Of a stretch of 64,000 nucleotides of DNA, positions 45,701-55,759 are shown in pieces (the first letter of the stretch is position 1; every line of letters begins with the position of its first letter). Where the stretch lies: positions 19,499,691 to 19,563,690 of the forward strand of contig CM057837.1 in the NCBI GenBank assembly GCA_030068075.1. Direction: 5' to 3'. A program made the position numbers and the translations under genes. This DNA is from Paguma larvata. Taxonomy: Eukaryota; Chordata; Mammalia; Carnivora; Viverridae. The notes under the pieces are model-generated. The model saw only the letters and a program-made list of their open reading frames with translations, was not told where the DNA came from and made no database searches.

Positions 45701-46017
45701 GACCACAGAGTCAGAGTAGGTGCTCAGAAATGGGACCTGTCCGTGGCGCGGTGGCAGACATCTCTAAGGGATCTTGTTCCAGCTAGGAAGTTCTGGGATT
45801 CTCAGGGCCTCTTCCTTTGAAACTTAATTCAGATGAGACTCTTCCTGTCTCTGGTTCTACACATGCTCATTGCTGTGGGCACGGGGCATGGGGCATCTCG
45901 GCCACGTGAAGAGGCGGTCAGGAATCACAGTGGGCATCAGGTGGGTTTGTCTGCCCCCCTTTCTTCTCTGGACAGCACCACCCCGGTTATCTTTCGGAGA
46001 CTCACTGTTTGCACTGA

Positions 46018-46112
46018 ACGATGTCTCCAAAATTCATATGTTGAAGCCCTAATCCTCAGTACCTAAGAATGTGACTGTATTTGGAAATAGAATCTTTAAG
46101 GAGGTGATTGAA
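46018..46112 (+). mobile_element. MaLR LTR, 5' piece (interrupted by an L1)
   Basis: GATGTCTCCAAAATTCATAT, GTTGAAGCCCTAATCCTCAG, GAATGTGACTGTATTTGGAA, TCTTTAAGGAGGTGATT is the start of an MLT1A-type LTR. The rest resumes at 48239. Confidence 0.82.
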
Positions 46113-46168
46113 TCTTCAACAAATGGTGCTGAGAAAAACCAAACAACCACAGGGTAAAGAATGAAACT

Positions 46169-46448
46169 GGGGGCACCTGGGTGGCTCAGTTGGTTGAGCG
46201 TCCGACTTTGGCTCAGGTCATGATCATGGCTCATGAGTTCAAGCCCCACATACGGCTCTGTGCTGCCAGCTTAGAGCCTGAAGCCTGCTTCAGAGTCTGT
46301 GTCTTGTAAGGGGTATAGCTCAGGGGCAGAGCATTTGACCGCAGAGTCTGTGTCTCCCTCACTCTCTGCCCCTCCCCCTCTGCCCCTCCTCCTCTCATGC
46401 TCTGTCTCTCTCTCAAAAATAAATAAACATTAAAAAAAAATTTTTTTT
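46169..46448 (+). mobile_element. SINEC carrying a tRNA-Cys insertion
   Basis: GGGGCACCTGGGTGGCTCAG, GTCCGACTTTGGCTCAGG, CAGCTTAGAGCCTGAAGCCT, then the insert at 46305-46341, then CCCTCACTCTCTGCCCCTCC and tail CTCAAAAATAAATAAACATT. Flanks TAAAGAATGAAAC and TAAAGAATGAGAC are the SINE's own target-site duplication. Confidence 0.94.
46305..46344 (+). pseudogene. tailless retropseudogene of the 5' half of tRNA-Cys(GCA)
   Basis: Inside the SINE, GGGGTATAGCTCAGGGGCAG + AGCATTTGACCGCAG (46310-46344) matches tRNA-Cys from its acceptor 5' strand through the D arm to the anticodon loop (GCA), with a few changes, and then stops. The flanking CAGAGTCTGTGTCT occurs at 46291-46304 and 46342-46355 as a perfect 14-base duplication. 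There is no poly-A tail. Five extra bases (TGTAA) precede the tRNA start. The CAG at the junction belongs both to the anticodon loop and to the target, as expected if the RNA's 3' end primed by base pairing. This fits the described class of tailless retropseudogenes made from truncated tRNAs by the L1 machinery. Confidence 0.85.
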
Positions 46449-47451
46449 AAAGAATGAGACCAGACCACTTTCTAACACCATACACAAAAGTAAACTCAAA
46501 ATGGATTAAAGACCTAAATGTGAGGCCTGAAGCCATAAAAATCCTAGAAGAGAACACAGGCAGTAATTTCTCTGACATCAGCCTTAGCAACATTTTTCTA
46601 GATATATCTCCTGAGGCAAGGGAAACAAAAGCAAAATTAAACTATTGGGACTACACTGAAATAAAAAGCTTTTGCTCAGCAAAGGAAGCCATCAACAAAA
46701 CAAAAAGGCAAGGGTGGGAGAAGATGTTTGCAAATGGCACATCCGATAAGGAGTTAATATCCAAAATATATAAAGAAATTCTACAGTTCAACAGCAAAGA
46801 AACTAAGGCAAAAGAAAAAAAAAAAAAAACCCAAAACCAAAATACTTCCATTAATGGTCAGAGGAAGGACCCGAATAGACTTTTTCCCAAAGAAGACACC
46901 CAGATGGACAACAAGCACATGAAAAGATGCTCAACATCACCCATCATCAGAAAATGCAAATCACAACCACGGTGAGAAACCACCTCGCACCTGTCAGAAT
47001 GGCTGAACACAGAAAGCCAAGCAACAACAAGTGTCGGCGAGGACGTGGTGAGAAAGAAACGCCGTGCACTGCTGGCGGGAACGCAAACCGGTTCAGCCAC
47101 CGGGGGAAACAGGGTGGAGGTTCCTCAAAAAATAAAAATAGAACTAGCATATGACCCAACAATTCTACTACTGGGTATTTACCCAAAGAAAGTGAAGACA
47201 CTAATTCTAAAAGATATATGCGCCCATATGTGTATTGCAGCATTATTTACCATAACCAAGTTACGGAAGCAACCCCAGGATCCGTCGACTGATGAGGGGA
47301 TAAAGGAGGTGTGGCATATATATCCAATGGAATATTATTCAGTCATAACCATTTGCGACGTGAATGGATCTATAGGATATAATGCGAAGCGAAATAAATC
47401 AGAGAAAGACAAATACCATACGATTTTACCCCTATGTCAAATTTAACAAAA

Positions 47452-47791
47452 CAGGGGCACCTGTATGGCACAGTTGGTAGAGCACGTGACTCTTTTTTTT
47501 TTTTTAAGTTAATTCATTTATTTGGAAGAGACAGAGACCTGCCCGAACAGGGAAGGAGCAGAGACAGAGGGAGAGAGAATCCCAAGCAGGCTCTGTACTG
47601 CCAGCGTAGAGCCCGACATGGGGCTTGAACTCACAAAACTGTGAGATCACACCTGGGCAGAAACCGAGCGTCAGAGCGCTCAATGGGCTGGGCCACCCAG
47701 GTGCCCCAGAGCATGTGACTCTTGATCTTGGGGTTGTAAGTTCAAGCCCCACGTTGGGTGTAGATTACTTAAAAATAAAAATCTTAAAACA
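47452..47791 (+). mobile_element. short tRNA-Lys SINE (older type), split by a SINEC
   Basis: GGGGCACCTGTATGGCACAG, TTGGTAGAGCACGTGACTCT before 47495 and, after the insert, GATCTTGGGGTTGTAAGTTC, AAGCCCCACGTTGGGTGTAG, ATTACTTAAAAATAAAAATC. It lacks the CT tract. Confidence 0.88.
47495..47707 (-). mobile_element. SINEC inserted inside the older SINE
   Basis: Reverse copy from the T-rich tail to GGCCACCCAGGTGCCCC. The duplicated host sequence AGAGCACGTGACTCTT (47479-47494) / AGAGCATGTGACTCTT (47708-47723) flanks it with one mismatch. Confidence 0.94.
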
Positions 47792-47857
47792 CACACACAA
47801 ATTAAAAAAGAGACAAACAAAAAACAGACTCTTAAATGCAGAGAACAAACTGGTGAT

Positions 47858-48036
47858 ATTTTTTTTAATTTTTTTAAATTTTTTAAATTTTTAAATTTTT
47901 TATTTCTTATTTATTTATTGTTTTAATAATTTATTGTCAAATTGGTTTCCATACAACACCCAGTGCTCAACCCAACAAGTGCCCTCCTCTGTGCCCATCC
48001 CCCACTCTCCCCCCTCCCACGCCCTCCTCTCCCCTC
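47858..48036 (-). mobile_element. young-looking L1 3' end, 5'-truncated
   Basis: The reverse complement ends ...GAGCACTGGGTGTTGTATGG, AAACCAATTTGACAATAAAT, then an A/T-rich tail: the carnivoran L1 3' terminus, about 180 bp including the tail. Perfect 13-base duplication ACAAACTGGTGAT at 47845-47857 and 48037-48049. The target is the 3' UTR of the older L1. Confidence 0.9.
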
Positions 48037-48201
48037 ACAAACTGGTGATCTTCAGAGGGCAGATGGGCAGAGGGATGGGTGAAATACATAAAGGCGGTCA
48101 AGAGTATACTTCTCACAATGGGCACCGAGAAATGCATAGAATTGTTGAATCATTATACTGTTCACCTGAAACTAATGTAACTGTATGTTAATCATACTCC
48201 A

Positions 48202-48237
48202 ATCAATCAATCTATCTATCTATCTATCTGTCTCTCT
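48202..48237 (+). repeat. (ATCA)n/(ATCT)n microsatellite at the L1 tail
   Basis: AATCAATCAATCTATCTATC then TATCTATCTGTCTCTC. Replaces the usual A tail of the L1. Confidence 0.85.
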
Positions 48238-48238
48238 A

Positions 48239-48440
48239 TGATTAAGTTAAATGAGGCCGTCAGGTATGGCCCCGATCCAACCTGACTGGTGTCCTCCCGC
48301 GAGGGGGAGAGCCGGACACACAGGGGATGCGTGTGCACGGAGGGGAGCCTAGGAAAGAGCCCGTGGAGAGAAGCCAACCTGCCGACAGCTTGATCTCAGG
48401 TTTGCAGGCTGCAGAACCGTGAGAACAAATGTCTCCTCCT
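48239..48440 (+). mobile_element. MaLR LTR, 3' piece
   Basis: TGATTAAGTTAAATGAGGCC, CCCGATCCAACCTGACTGGT, CCAACCTGCCGACAGCTTGA, CAGGCTGCAGAACCGTGAGA continues the LTR begun at 46018. Confidence 0.78.
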
Positions 48441-48742
48441 TGGCTTATAGCAGGTCCCTGCGCAGCAGCTGTGAGGCTTCCTACAGACTCACGTCCTCAC
48501 CCAGCGTCCCCCAGAAAGCCAGGGACAGGATGTGGGCCGCAGCCCCGAAGCCCGGCCCTGCTCCAGCGTCTTGATGTTGCCGTCCGACCTTCAAACCGCA
48601 GAGGCAGGTCTGTCTTCAGAGCCTCACGGCAGGATCCCTCGGCCCAGAGGCCCCTTCCCAGCTGCCATGGAGGAGTCTAGGTGGGTGCCAACCTCAGAGG
48701 GCTCACTGTGGGCAGGCTCCAGGGATATCATTCCGAGACTCA

Positions 48743-48744
<2 letters not shown>

Positions 48745-48783
<39 letters not shown>
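48745..48783 (+). repeat. (CA)n microsatellite
   Basis: About 19 CA units, uninterrupted. Probably polymorphic. Confidence 0.95.
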
Positions 48784-48785
<2 letters not shown>

Positions 48786-49070
48786 CTGCCTTCCAGAGGC
48801 TCAGGGGTGTCCAGAAGGGAGAGAAATTTGTATTACCTGGAAGAATCAGAGAAAGCAGACAAAGAGGTGACAATCCAGGGAGAGAGTGAGAGATGACGGT
48901 GACACGTCCTTCCAAGCAAAAGAAACAGTGTGAGAAGGAGCCCAGGCAGGGCAGGTGCTCAGCTCCTAGGACCGGAGGCAGAGGGTTGTGGGGAGAGTGG
49001 GGGCAGAGGGGACACGCAAGGGGAAAGGGAGAAACCGGGTCTAGGAACAAGTTCAGAGGAAAGTTGGTGG

Positions 49071-49093
49071 GCGGGGGGGGGGGGGGGTGGGGG
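49071..49093 (+). repeat. poly-G run
   Basis: GCGGGGGGGGGGGGGGGTGG followed by more G. A length-variable mononucleotide tract. Confidence 0.85.
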
Positions 49094-49194
49094 AAGGTGA
49101 TGAATTTGGGAAGTCTGTCCGACGTCTGACATTCGCAAATTAAACAGAGGCACGGTCAAAGCCGATTCACCGAGAACGTTCCCACTGAGGCTCT

Positions 49195-49370
49195 AAGTTC
49201 ATGTAATCTCTGCCATAACCTGTGGGTTCTGTGCTCTGGTTACCCCCATTTTAGGGGTGAAGAAACTGACCCTCCGAAAAGTTCTCGGTAACTTGCTGCA
49301 AGCTCACAGGTAAAAAGCACCAGAGTCAAGACTAAGCCCGATCATTTGAATGTCAGACCCCAGGCTCCAG
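49195..49370 (-). mobile_element. MIR
   Basis: Reverse MIR: TCATGTAATCTCTGCCATAA, CCCCCATTTTAGGGGTGAAG, AAACTGACCCTCCGAAAAGT, GTAACTTGCTGCAAGCTCAC, CACCAGAGTCAAGACTAAGC. Confidence 0.72.
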
Positions 49371-50440
49371 GACCGACTAGGCGGTAAAGCCGCATGGCTC
49401 TGGCAGGCCTCGTTCTTACTCCTGCCTTGCAGCCCAGGAGGCTGACAGGGGTGCTAGGGCCACATCCAGGCCCCCAGACCAGGGGCCTGTGCCCCTCGGA
49501 TCTCCCTGCTCCCGGGTCCTAGCAGCCCAAAGGCACACGGGGAAGCCTGTGTATCCCCAACACCCACACCACAGAAGGGCCACCTGGACCGCTAGACCAA
49601 GTGGACACCCCTGTCCTCTTGGAAGGGGTTAGACACAGCTGCATGTGTCTGTCGAGTGAAATTCAAACTGCCTGAAGACGCAATCATCAGGTCCCGATGT
49701 CACGACTGGATGGAGAGCCAGGCCCTGCAGGGGCAGCTGGCCGGCCCCTCTCCGCCCAGTGTGGCCTGGGCCCAGGACAGCCCTGCCAGGGCTGCCTCCA
49801 CACCCAGACTATACCTCCCAGTTCCCCACCCACCCCACGGGCACACCCCAGCCCACCTGCCCCCCGCATTGCCTGGAGATAGTGAGCGTGCAGTCGATGG
49901 TAGCTACTATTATTAATAGATGTTTCTGGAGTGAATGGACGAGCGAGTGAGTGAATCGTGGGTGACTCAGTCTCCCTCCTGGGTACTGCCAGAGTCACAT
50001 ACAGCATGGACCGTCAGAGCGATACAAGCTCGCGTCCCTGGCCTGTGCGCCAACCGATCTGGCTTTTGCAAGGGCGCAGCTGAGTGACAGCGGGGACGGG
50101 ACCAATCCCAATGAACTTGTTCTTGAACCTGCACGAGACACCTGGAGCTCAGCGTCACGGAAGGCCCCGTCCCAGACTGTCTCCCCCCAGAAGACAAGCC
50201 TAAGCCCGCAAACACATTCAGCAACTCCCAGGCCCCCAGGAGACAGAGTTCGGCAGCAGGGTGGGTGAGAACCTCTGAGACGGGGCCACAGCCAGATGCC
50301 GGCAGGCACGCCCAAGGACCTTTGGCCATCGCCCAGGGACCAGGACCACAATGAGGAAGTGGCTCCTGGGCCAAGCCAGCTGTATCCCAGGCCCAGTGGA
50401 GAGTCTGGGGGCAGGTCGGGCTCAGCTCAGGGCAGGAAGT
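49371..50440. other. unique-looking GC-rich intergenic DNA
   Basis: No nameable element. Confidence 0.4.
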
Positions 50441-50444
50441 GTGC

Positions 50445-50600
50445 ATGGTGGACCCACTGCCTGCCAGACACAGTGGAGGTCCTGGGGACACAGCGATGGC
50501 CAAGAGAGATGTCCCCACTCCCCCAGACCACACGGCGTGGAGGATGACAGACTAGGAAACAGTGTCAAGAGAGGACAGAAACTGGGGCCGTGGATTCTGA
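50445..50600 (-). mobile_element. L2-like fragment
   Basis: CTGCCTGCCAGACACAGTGG, GTCCTGGGGACACAGCGATG, GCCAAGAGAGATGTCCCCAC resembles the reverse L2 3' end. Confidence 0.5.
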
Positions 50601-50679
50601 AACCACACCTACTCCTGCCGCCCCGAGGACTTTGTCCACACCCACCACCACATGTGCTATTATTTTCTTCATATTTTTT

Positions 50680-50892
50680 TAACTTTTTTTTACTGTTTAT
50701 TTTTTTTAGATACAGAAAGACAGAGCGTGAGTGGGGGAGGGGCAGAAAGAGTGGGAGACACAGAATCTGAAGCAGGCTCCAGGCTCTGAGCTGTCAGCAC
50801 ACAGCCTGACTCGGGGGTCGAACTCACAAACTCTAAGATCGTGACCTGAGTCGAAGTGGAACACTTAACCAACTGAGCCACGAGGCCCCCGC
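50680..50892 (-). mobile_element. SINEC
   Basis: Reverse copy: ACTGTTTATTTTTTTTAGAT, GGGGGAGGGGCAGAAAGAGT, GAAGCAGGCTCCAGGCTCTG, GTCGAACTCACAAACTCTAA, GAGCCACGAGGCCCCC. Confidence 0.92.
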
Positions 50893-51294
50893 TTAATATT
50901 TTTCTATTCAAAAAATATAAGAAAAAAAAAGTAAGATGCTTTGAAAAAGGAGAACGGATATTATTTGCCGTGAGTAGAAAGTAGCTAAAAATAAAAGCCT
51001 AACCACCTTCAGAATGAAGTGTTCGTTCATGTACCCACTTCGAAACCCCTCCTGTCCCCACACTCTGGGACACCCAGTGTTCCTTGCAGCTCCCCTCTGG
51101 GCTGATGGGCTCAGGAGACAGGGGAAGGGTTTCCAGGAGGGGGACACCCCTGCAGCAGGAGTGGGGCGGCGGAGGTGACAGATGAGGTAGAGAGAGAGCA
51201 GCTGTGGTAGGAAGAAGACTCAGCCGGAAGCCGCTGGGGGCGAGTACGTGTGTGTCCGTTGGCTACAAAACCATCTAGGATACCCCGAAGGGAA
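50893..51294. other. unique-looking intergenic DNA
   Basis: No nameable element. Confidence 0.4.
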
Positions 51295-51297
51295 GTG

Positions 51298-51610
51298 TCC
51301 TGGTCTATTCGGCCTGCTGTAACAGAATACCAGAGACGGAGAGGCTTATAAACAGCAGACACTATTTCTCAAAGTTCTGGAGGCCTGCAGTTCAAGATCA
51401 AGGTGTTGGCAGACTTACACCGTGAGGGCCTTCTTCCTGCACCTGGCTGTGTCCTCACAGGGCCGAAGAGGTGCGGGAGCCCTCTGGGGTCTCCTCGTGG
51501 GGATGCTAATCCCACTAATCACCTCCTAAAGGCCCCGCCTCCTAATACCACCATGTTGCACACTAGGACCTCACAGTTAAATTGGGGGGGGCGGGGCGGG
51601 ACACAGACCT
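51298..51610 (-). mobile_element. MSTA/MLT1A-type MaLR LTR
   Basis: The plus strand is the reverse of the LTR: GTCTATTCGGCCTGCTGTAA, CAGAATACCAGAGACGGAGA, GGCTTATAAACAGCAGACAC, AGTTCTGGAGGCCTGCAGTT, CTGTGTCCTCACAGGGCCGA, CACCTCCTAAAGGCCCCGCC, TCCTAATACCACCATGTTGC. Strong colinear match. Confidence 0.85.
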
Positions 51611-52360
51611 TCAGGCCCTCGCAGGCGTGTTCACAGGTGGGGGCTGCGTGGAGTCGTGCTTACCTCAAGGACGTCAGGGGCCCGCCTGGCACTTGGGGAT
51701 TCTGTCTTATGAGCAGGTGGAGCCAGGGAGAGTTTTCAACATGCGTGATAAGGTAGGAGTGAGAGAGTCACTCTGCTGGATGGGCGCGGGGCGGCCAGGA
51801 CCAGAAAGCAGGGCAGGCTGCTTCTGGAGGAGCGGGATTCGCCCAGGGCTGAGGCTGTGGGCTACCGGCTCTTCGATCCTTCTCAGGAAACAGAAGACAG
51901 CCAGCACCACACCGCACACCAGCGCAACCTCACGAGAAAAAACCCTGAAGAAACAGTCGTGGGCTCCCCCGGCCCCTAGCTCCCCCTGCGACCTGGCCGC
52001 AGGGGTCCCGGCAAGAGGCCAGTGTCCCGGGTAGGAGGGAGACCAGGTAAGGCGTGCTCAAGGCAGGCATTGGGAAGAGATCTTTCTGCACCTACCACGC
52101 TCCACTTGAACTCCAAGATGCAAAGACCCTCCCCCCCCAACCTCCCAACTACTGCTGGACACATGAATGCCTTCCAGGGTTCACCTGCCTGGTTTTGTCA
52201 TGTTACCAAAAATTAAAGCTTCAAGCTATTTTAATTGTATCATACTTGCAATATGCATGGAATTCGTATTCCAGGGGAACGCAGCTTTCAAAGGCATTCA
52301 TCTTCTGAAGTCCATTCCCTTTTATTTCTTCCTTTGTAATCAGCAGAATAAAACCGTTTT
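51611..52360. other. unique-looking intergenic DNA
   Basis: GC-rich to about 52140, then an AT-rich block at 52190-52350. No nameable element. Confidence 0.4.
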
Positions 52361-52380
52361 AAGAAACAAGTGTTCTCAGC

Positions 52381-52525
52381 GCACCTGGGCAACTTGGTTC
52401 AGCACCCAACTTCACCTCGGGTCATGATCTCACGGTTTGTGGGTTCAAGCCCTGCATGGACAGTGTGGAGCCTGCTTGGGACTCTCTCTCTCTGTCTCTC
52501 TCTCTTCCTTGCTCCACCCTCTCTC

Positions 52526-52556
<31 letters not shown>
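52381..52556 (+). mobile_element. SINEC, first of a pair in one duplication
   Basis: GCACCTGGGCAACTTGGTTC, GTCATGATCTCACGGTTTGT, CAGTGTGGAGCCTGCTTGGG, (CT)n and an (AAAT)n tail at 52527-52553. With the next SINE it is bracketed by a 23-base direct repeat (52361-52383 and 52816-52838, two mismatches). Confidence 0.92.
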
Positions 52557-52576
52557 CTTCAGAAAATAAATCGTTA

Positions 52577-52795
52577 AAGGGCTGCCTGGGTGGCTCAGTC
52601 GGTTCATCGTTGGACTCTTGGTTTTGGCTCAGGTCACGATCTCATGATTCGTGGGTTTGAGCCCCACATCGGGCACCACGCTGACACCACAGAGCCTGCT
52701 TGGGATTCTCTCTCCCTCTCTCTCTCTCTGCCCCTCCCCCACTCACCGTCTCTCTCAAATAAATAAACGTCAAAAAATTAAAAAAAAATAAAATA
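52577..52795 (+). mobile_element. SINEC, second of the pair
   Basis: AAGGGCTGCCTGGGTGGCTC, CTTGGTTTTGGCTCAGGTCA, CACCACAGAGCCTGCTTGGG, tail CTCAAATAAATAAACGTC. A shared AATAACTT on both sides suggests insertion into the first SINE's tail. Confidence 0.93.
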
Positions 52796-52838
52796 ACTTG
52801 TTATATATCTAAAAAAAGAAACAAGTATTCTTAGCGCA

Positions 52839-53669
52839 TTTTAGGCATGCTTTATTTTCTTGTTTCTTCCCTCCAGCTCACACAGTCACGGAGCAGTCCT
52901 GGTGCAGCACCACTTGAGTGGTGACCTCCTAAGGCTATAAAATCTATAGCTCGGGCTCCGCCTGAAAGAAAAGAAAGAAACTTGGTGGAGGAGGTGATGC
53001 AGGCAGAGGGGCGGCAGGGGAAGAGGTCTCCCCCCTCCTGCTCTCGATGCCACCCCGAGGTCACGGCTATGGACTCCGCGTGGCCAGCTTCGGCGGCCGT
53101 GGGGCCCCGTGGGAGGGCAGGATGGCAGCCGGCACCCCTACCCCCGGGAGCTACGCCGTACTGAGCGCTGGGCTCCACCGCATGACTGCAGAGATGCCAT
53201 GTGGGTTCTTCCCCGCGTGGTTCTCAAATTCCCTATTAGGGGGCAGCACTCAGGCCCTCTCCACCATGTGCTCCCCCAGGGGCTCCAGGGCAGGAAGCAG
53301 AGCTTCAAGAGCCAGGTGACCCAACCGCAGTGACCATGAGTGTTGGCTGCCCGCTGGGAGCACTGCTGCCCTGCGCCCGCCCTCGTGGGAGCTCAGGAGC
53401 CCCACCCACACCCAGCACAGAGGCCCAGAACGCTGACTTCTCCCCTCTGAGTGGGACAGCTCTGGCACAGTTCCTGCCCCAGCCCCCTCGGGTTGAGGCT
53501 GCAGCTGGCCTTCCTGCCGTGTCCCTCCGTCCTCTGCTTCAGGCTCTCCCCACTTCCTGAGAGCACCCCATCACACAGGGCCACTGACTTTTCATCTCAG
53601 GCTTAGGTCCAGGAGAACTGACCTAAGACATCGGTTAACGAAAGAGGCCAGTGGGGGCTGGGGGGTGGG
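52839..53669. other. unique-looking intergenic DNA
   Basis: No gene. At about 53234-53250 ATTAGGGGGCAGCACTC resembles part of a CTCF site (see findings). Confidence 0.4.
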
Positions 53670-53793
53670 GAGCGCCTGGGTGGCTCAGTCGGTTGAGCAT
53701 CAAGCTTCGGCTCAGGTCATGATCTTGCGTTCATGGGTTCCAGCCCCACGTCGGGCTCTGTGCTGACAGCTCATAGCCTGCAGCCTGCTTTGG

Positions 53794-53827
<34 letters not shown>

Positions 53828-53899
53828 CCTCTCCAACCCTTGATTTGTCTCTCTCTCTCTCTCTCTCAAAAATAAATAAATATTAAAAAAAAAAAAAAA
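53670..53899 (+). mobile_element. SINEC with long (CT)n and poly-A
   Basis: GAGCGCCTGGGTGGCTCAGT, GCTGACAGCTCATAGCCTGC, two (CT)n blocks, tail CAAAAATAAATAAATATT plus A17. AGGCCAGTG is present before and after. Confidence 0.94.
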
Positions 53900-55757
53900 A
53901 AGCAGGCCAGTGTCCTGGATCGGAGGGATCGGGGACAGATAGGAGAAGAGACGCAGGGGCACAGAGCCATCGGCACGAGGCTGCCCGCTCTGGGACACAT
54001 CGCAGGCCCTGCCAGTGAGGGGCGCTGACCTCGACCACTTGGTGGTCGTGGTCCCCGACGTGGTGACGGGGACACCGAAAGCCAGGCACCGCCCTCCACG
54101 TCCAAGCCCCTGAACGCTCCTGGAGGCCAGGTGGTGTTCCGGATCCTCGAGCGACACGGATTCCCGCTCCAAGGGGCTTAGAACTGGTGAGGGACGGCAC
54201 AGAAACCAGCCAGCAAACAAACCAGGGAGGCGACGCGCTTTCGGGAACGCCTCGGGACAGGATGCCGTTTGAGCCGAGACCTCAATTCTTTTTTTTTTTT
54301 TTTTTTTTGCAGAAAACTGGGGGCAGGGTAGATAGAACTGGGGGACAGCAAGTGTGAGACCTTGAGGTGGGAATGCACCTGCTGGCGCCAGGATCGGAAA
54401 GACCACGGAGCGTGAGGTTGAGGGGAGGGGCAGAAGGTGCGGCAGAGGTGGGGGGGAGGGGCGAGGGGTTCAGGTCAGCCTTACCCTTGTCGCCCCAACA
54501 TGCGCCCCCTGCCCAGGGCAGAAGCCCTAACATTGCCAAGTGTTCAAGATCCTCATTTACTTATTGACTTTATTAGCGTACATTACATTCTTAATACAAC
54601 ATAAACCTTTATTTTGTGTGTTACATTCCTGAGGACCTCTGCCACTCGGGGCTTGTGCTGCAGGCTGGGGGGCCTGGGAGTGCAGGCAACCCGGGTTTTT
54701 CTGCTGTTGGGGAGATCCTAGAACCTGGCTCCCCGGGCTTTTTGAGGGCATCTTAAAGATATAGTTCCACTTTCTAGAAATCTTTACAGATGTCGTATTT
54801 AAAGTTCACGTCCACACTCAAAGTGACTGGGAAATGACTGCCCTGGCGGGTAAGGTTACCTGACTAGGTACCCCCAGTGTCTGCCTGGATGTTTGGGTCA
54901 GCACAGATGCAGAAAGGGCTATGGACCGGGCCAACCTTTATCTTGCTCTTCTGCTGGTTCCCTTTCCTTGGGAAATGCACGGGGAAGTTTTGACTTGCCC
55001 CCTTCAGCAGTGGGGTTTTGGAGTCCAAGTTCAAGCCCAGTATCCCAAGAGTCCTGGTGGCTGGCTGTGTTTGCTAAGTGACTGACTCTGGAATAGAAAT
55101 GAAGTGCAGATGGAAGTATCCAGTCTAAGGGCCTGAGAGGGAGGCTCAGGCGGAGCCTAGACATCCCTGGAATGCAGTCTATGCTGGTAGCTTCCTAGGT
55201 CTATTCATTAGTTTGAAGCAGGGAACCCTTGGCTAGCTCCAGCTCGAAGGGGCATGGGTGGCCGTAAGTGCCCAAACCAGGCTATGTTTTTCTAGGGGAA
55301 TTGTAGAATCTCAGACTCTCTCTTGGTTACTCTCGTGCAGATAATAGAGAAGTATGTGTCTGTTCTAGTGAAGAAGCATGACTTAATCCTGTACTGAAAG
55401 CAGGAGCTGTGTGGGTCAATTTCTCTATTCTGCAGATGAGAAAAGCCACTCTGAGCCCTTGGGAAACCAAGCAAGAGGAAAAATCTGGGTTCGTTCAGGT
55501 ACTCGGTGTGAGTTCCCGGAGAGGGTTTAAATACGTCTTTGTTTTATCAAATTAGTTATTTCTTAATGTATAGAGAAGAGACAAATCAGGTATCAGCTTT
55601 CAGTAAGGAAAGTGTCCTTATGGGACAACCTTTTGTTTCTGCTTTTAAAAATCCATTTCTTGTAAAATAAATCATAAATACAGAAAACTTCACAAATCAA
55701 ATATTTGGCTTAGCAAATTATCTCAAGGCAAGTGCCACCAGGTTAAGAAATAGAACT
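53900..55757. other. unique-looking intergenic DNA across the base-composition change
   Basis: GC-rich to about 54540 (with a T23 run at 54287-54309), AT-richer after. No gene or named repeat is recognised; a weak MIR-like patch lies at 55400-55480. Confidence 0.4.
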
Positions 55758-55759
55758 TT

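Larger units (their letters stand above)
46113..48238 (+). mobile_element. L1 LINE ORF2 end and 3' UTR, inserted in the MaLR LTR and itself invaded by later elements
   Basis: The L1 order is clear once inserts are skipped: TCTTCAACAAATGGTGCTGA (46112) | SINE 46169-46448 | CTCAAAATGGATTAAAGACC, GCAACATTTTTCTAGATATA, AAGATGCTCAACATCACCCA, TATGACCCAACAATTCTACT, ATGGAATATTATTCAGTCAT | SINEs 47452-47791 | GCAGAGAACAAACTGGTGAT | young L1 47858-48036 | TTCAGAGGGCAGATGG, GAATTGTTGAATCATTATAC, CACCTGAAACTAATGTAACT. Frames of up to 173 codons here are decayed ORF2 pieces. The LTR duplicated at its ends is roughly TGATTGAA/TGATTAAG. Confidence 0.88.
48441..49194. other. unique-looking intergenic DNA with simple repeats
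   Basis: Contains a (CA)n tract at 48745-48783 and a G run at 49071-49093. No gene. Confidence 0.45.

Noticed and set aside
46454..47446. Frames with L1 reverse-transcriptase-like tails
   Set aside because: Decayed ORF2 of an old L1 with stops and frameshifts, not a host gene.
54014..54034. CCAGTGAGGGGCGCTG as a CTCF site
   Set aside because: The key AG is replaced by GA, so the match is too weak.
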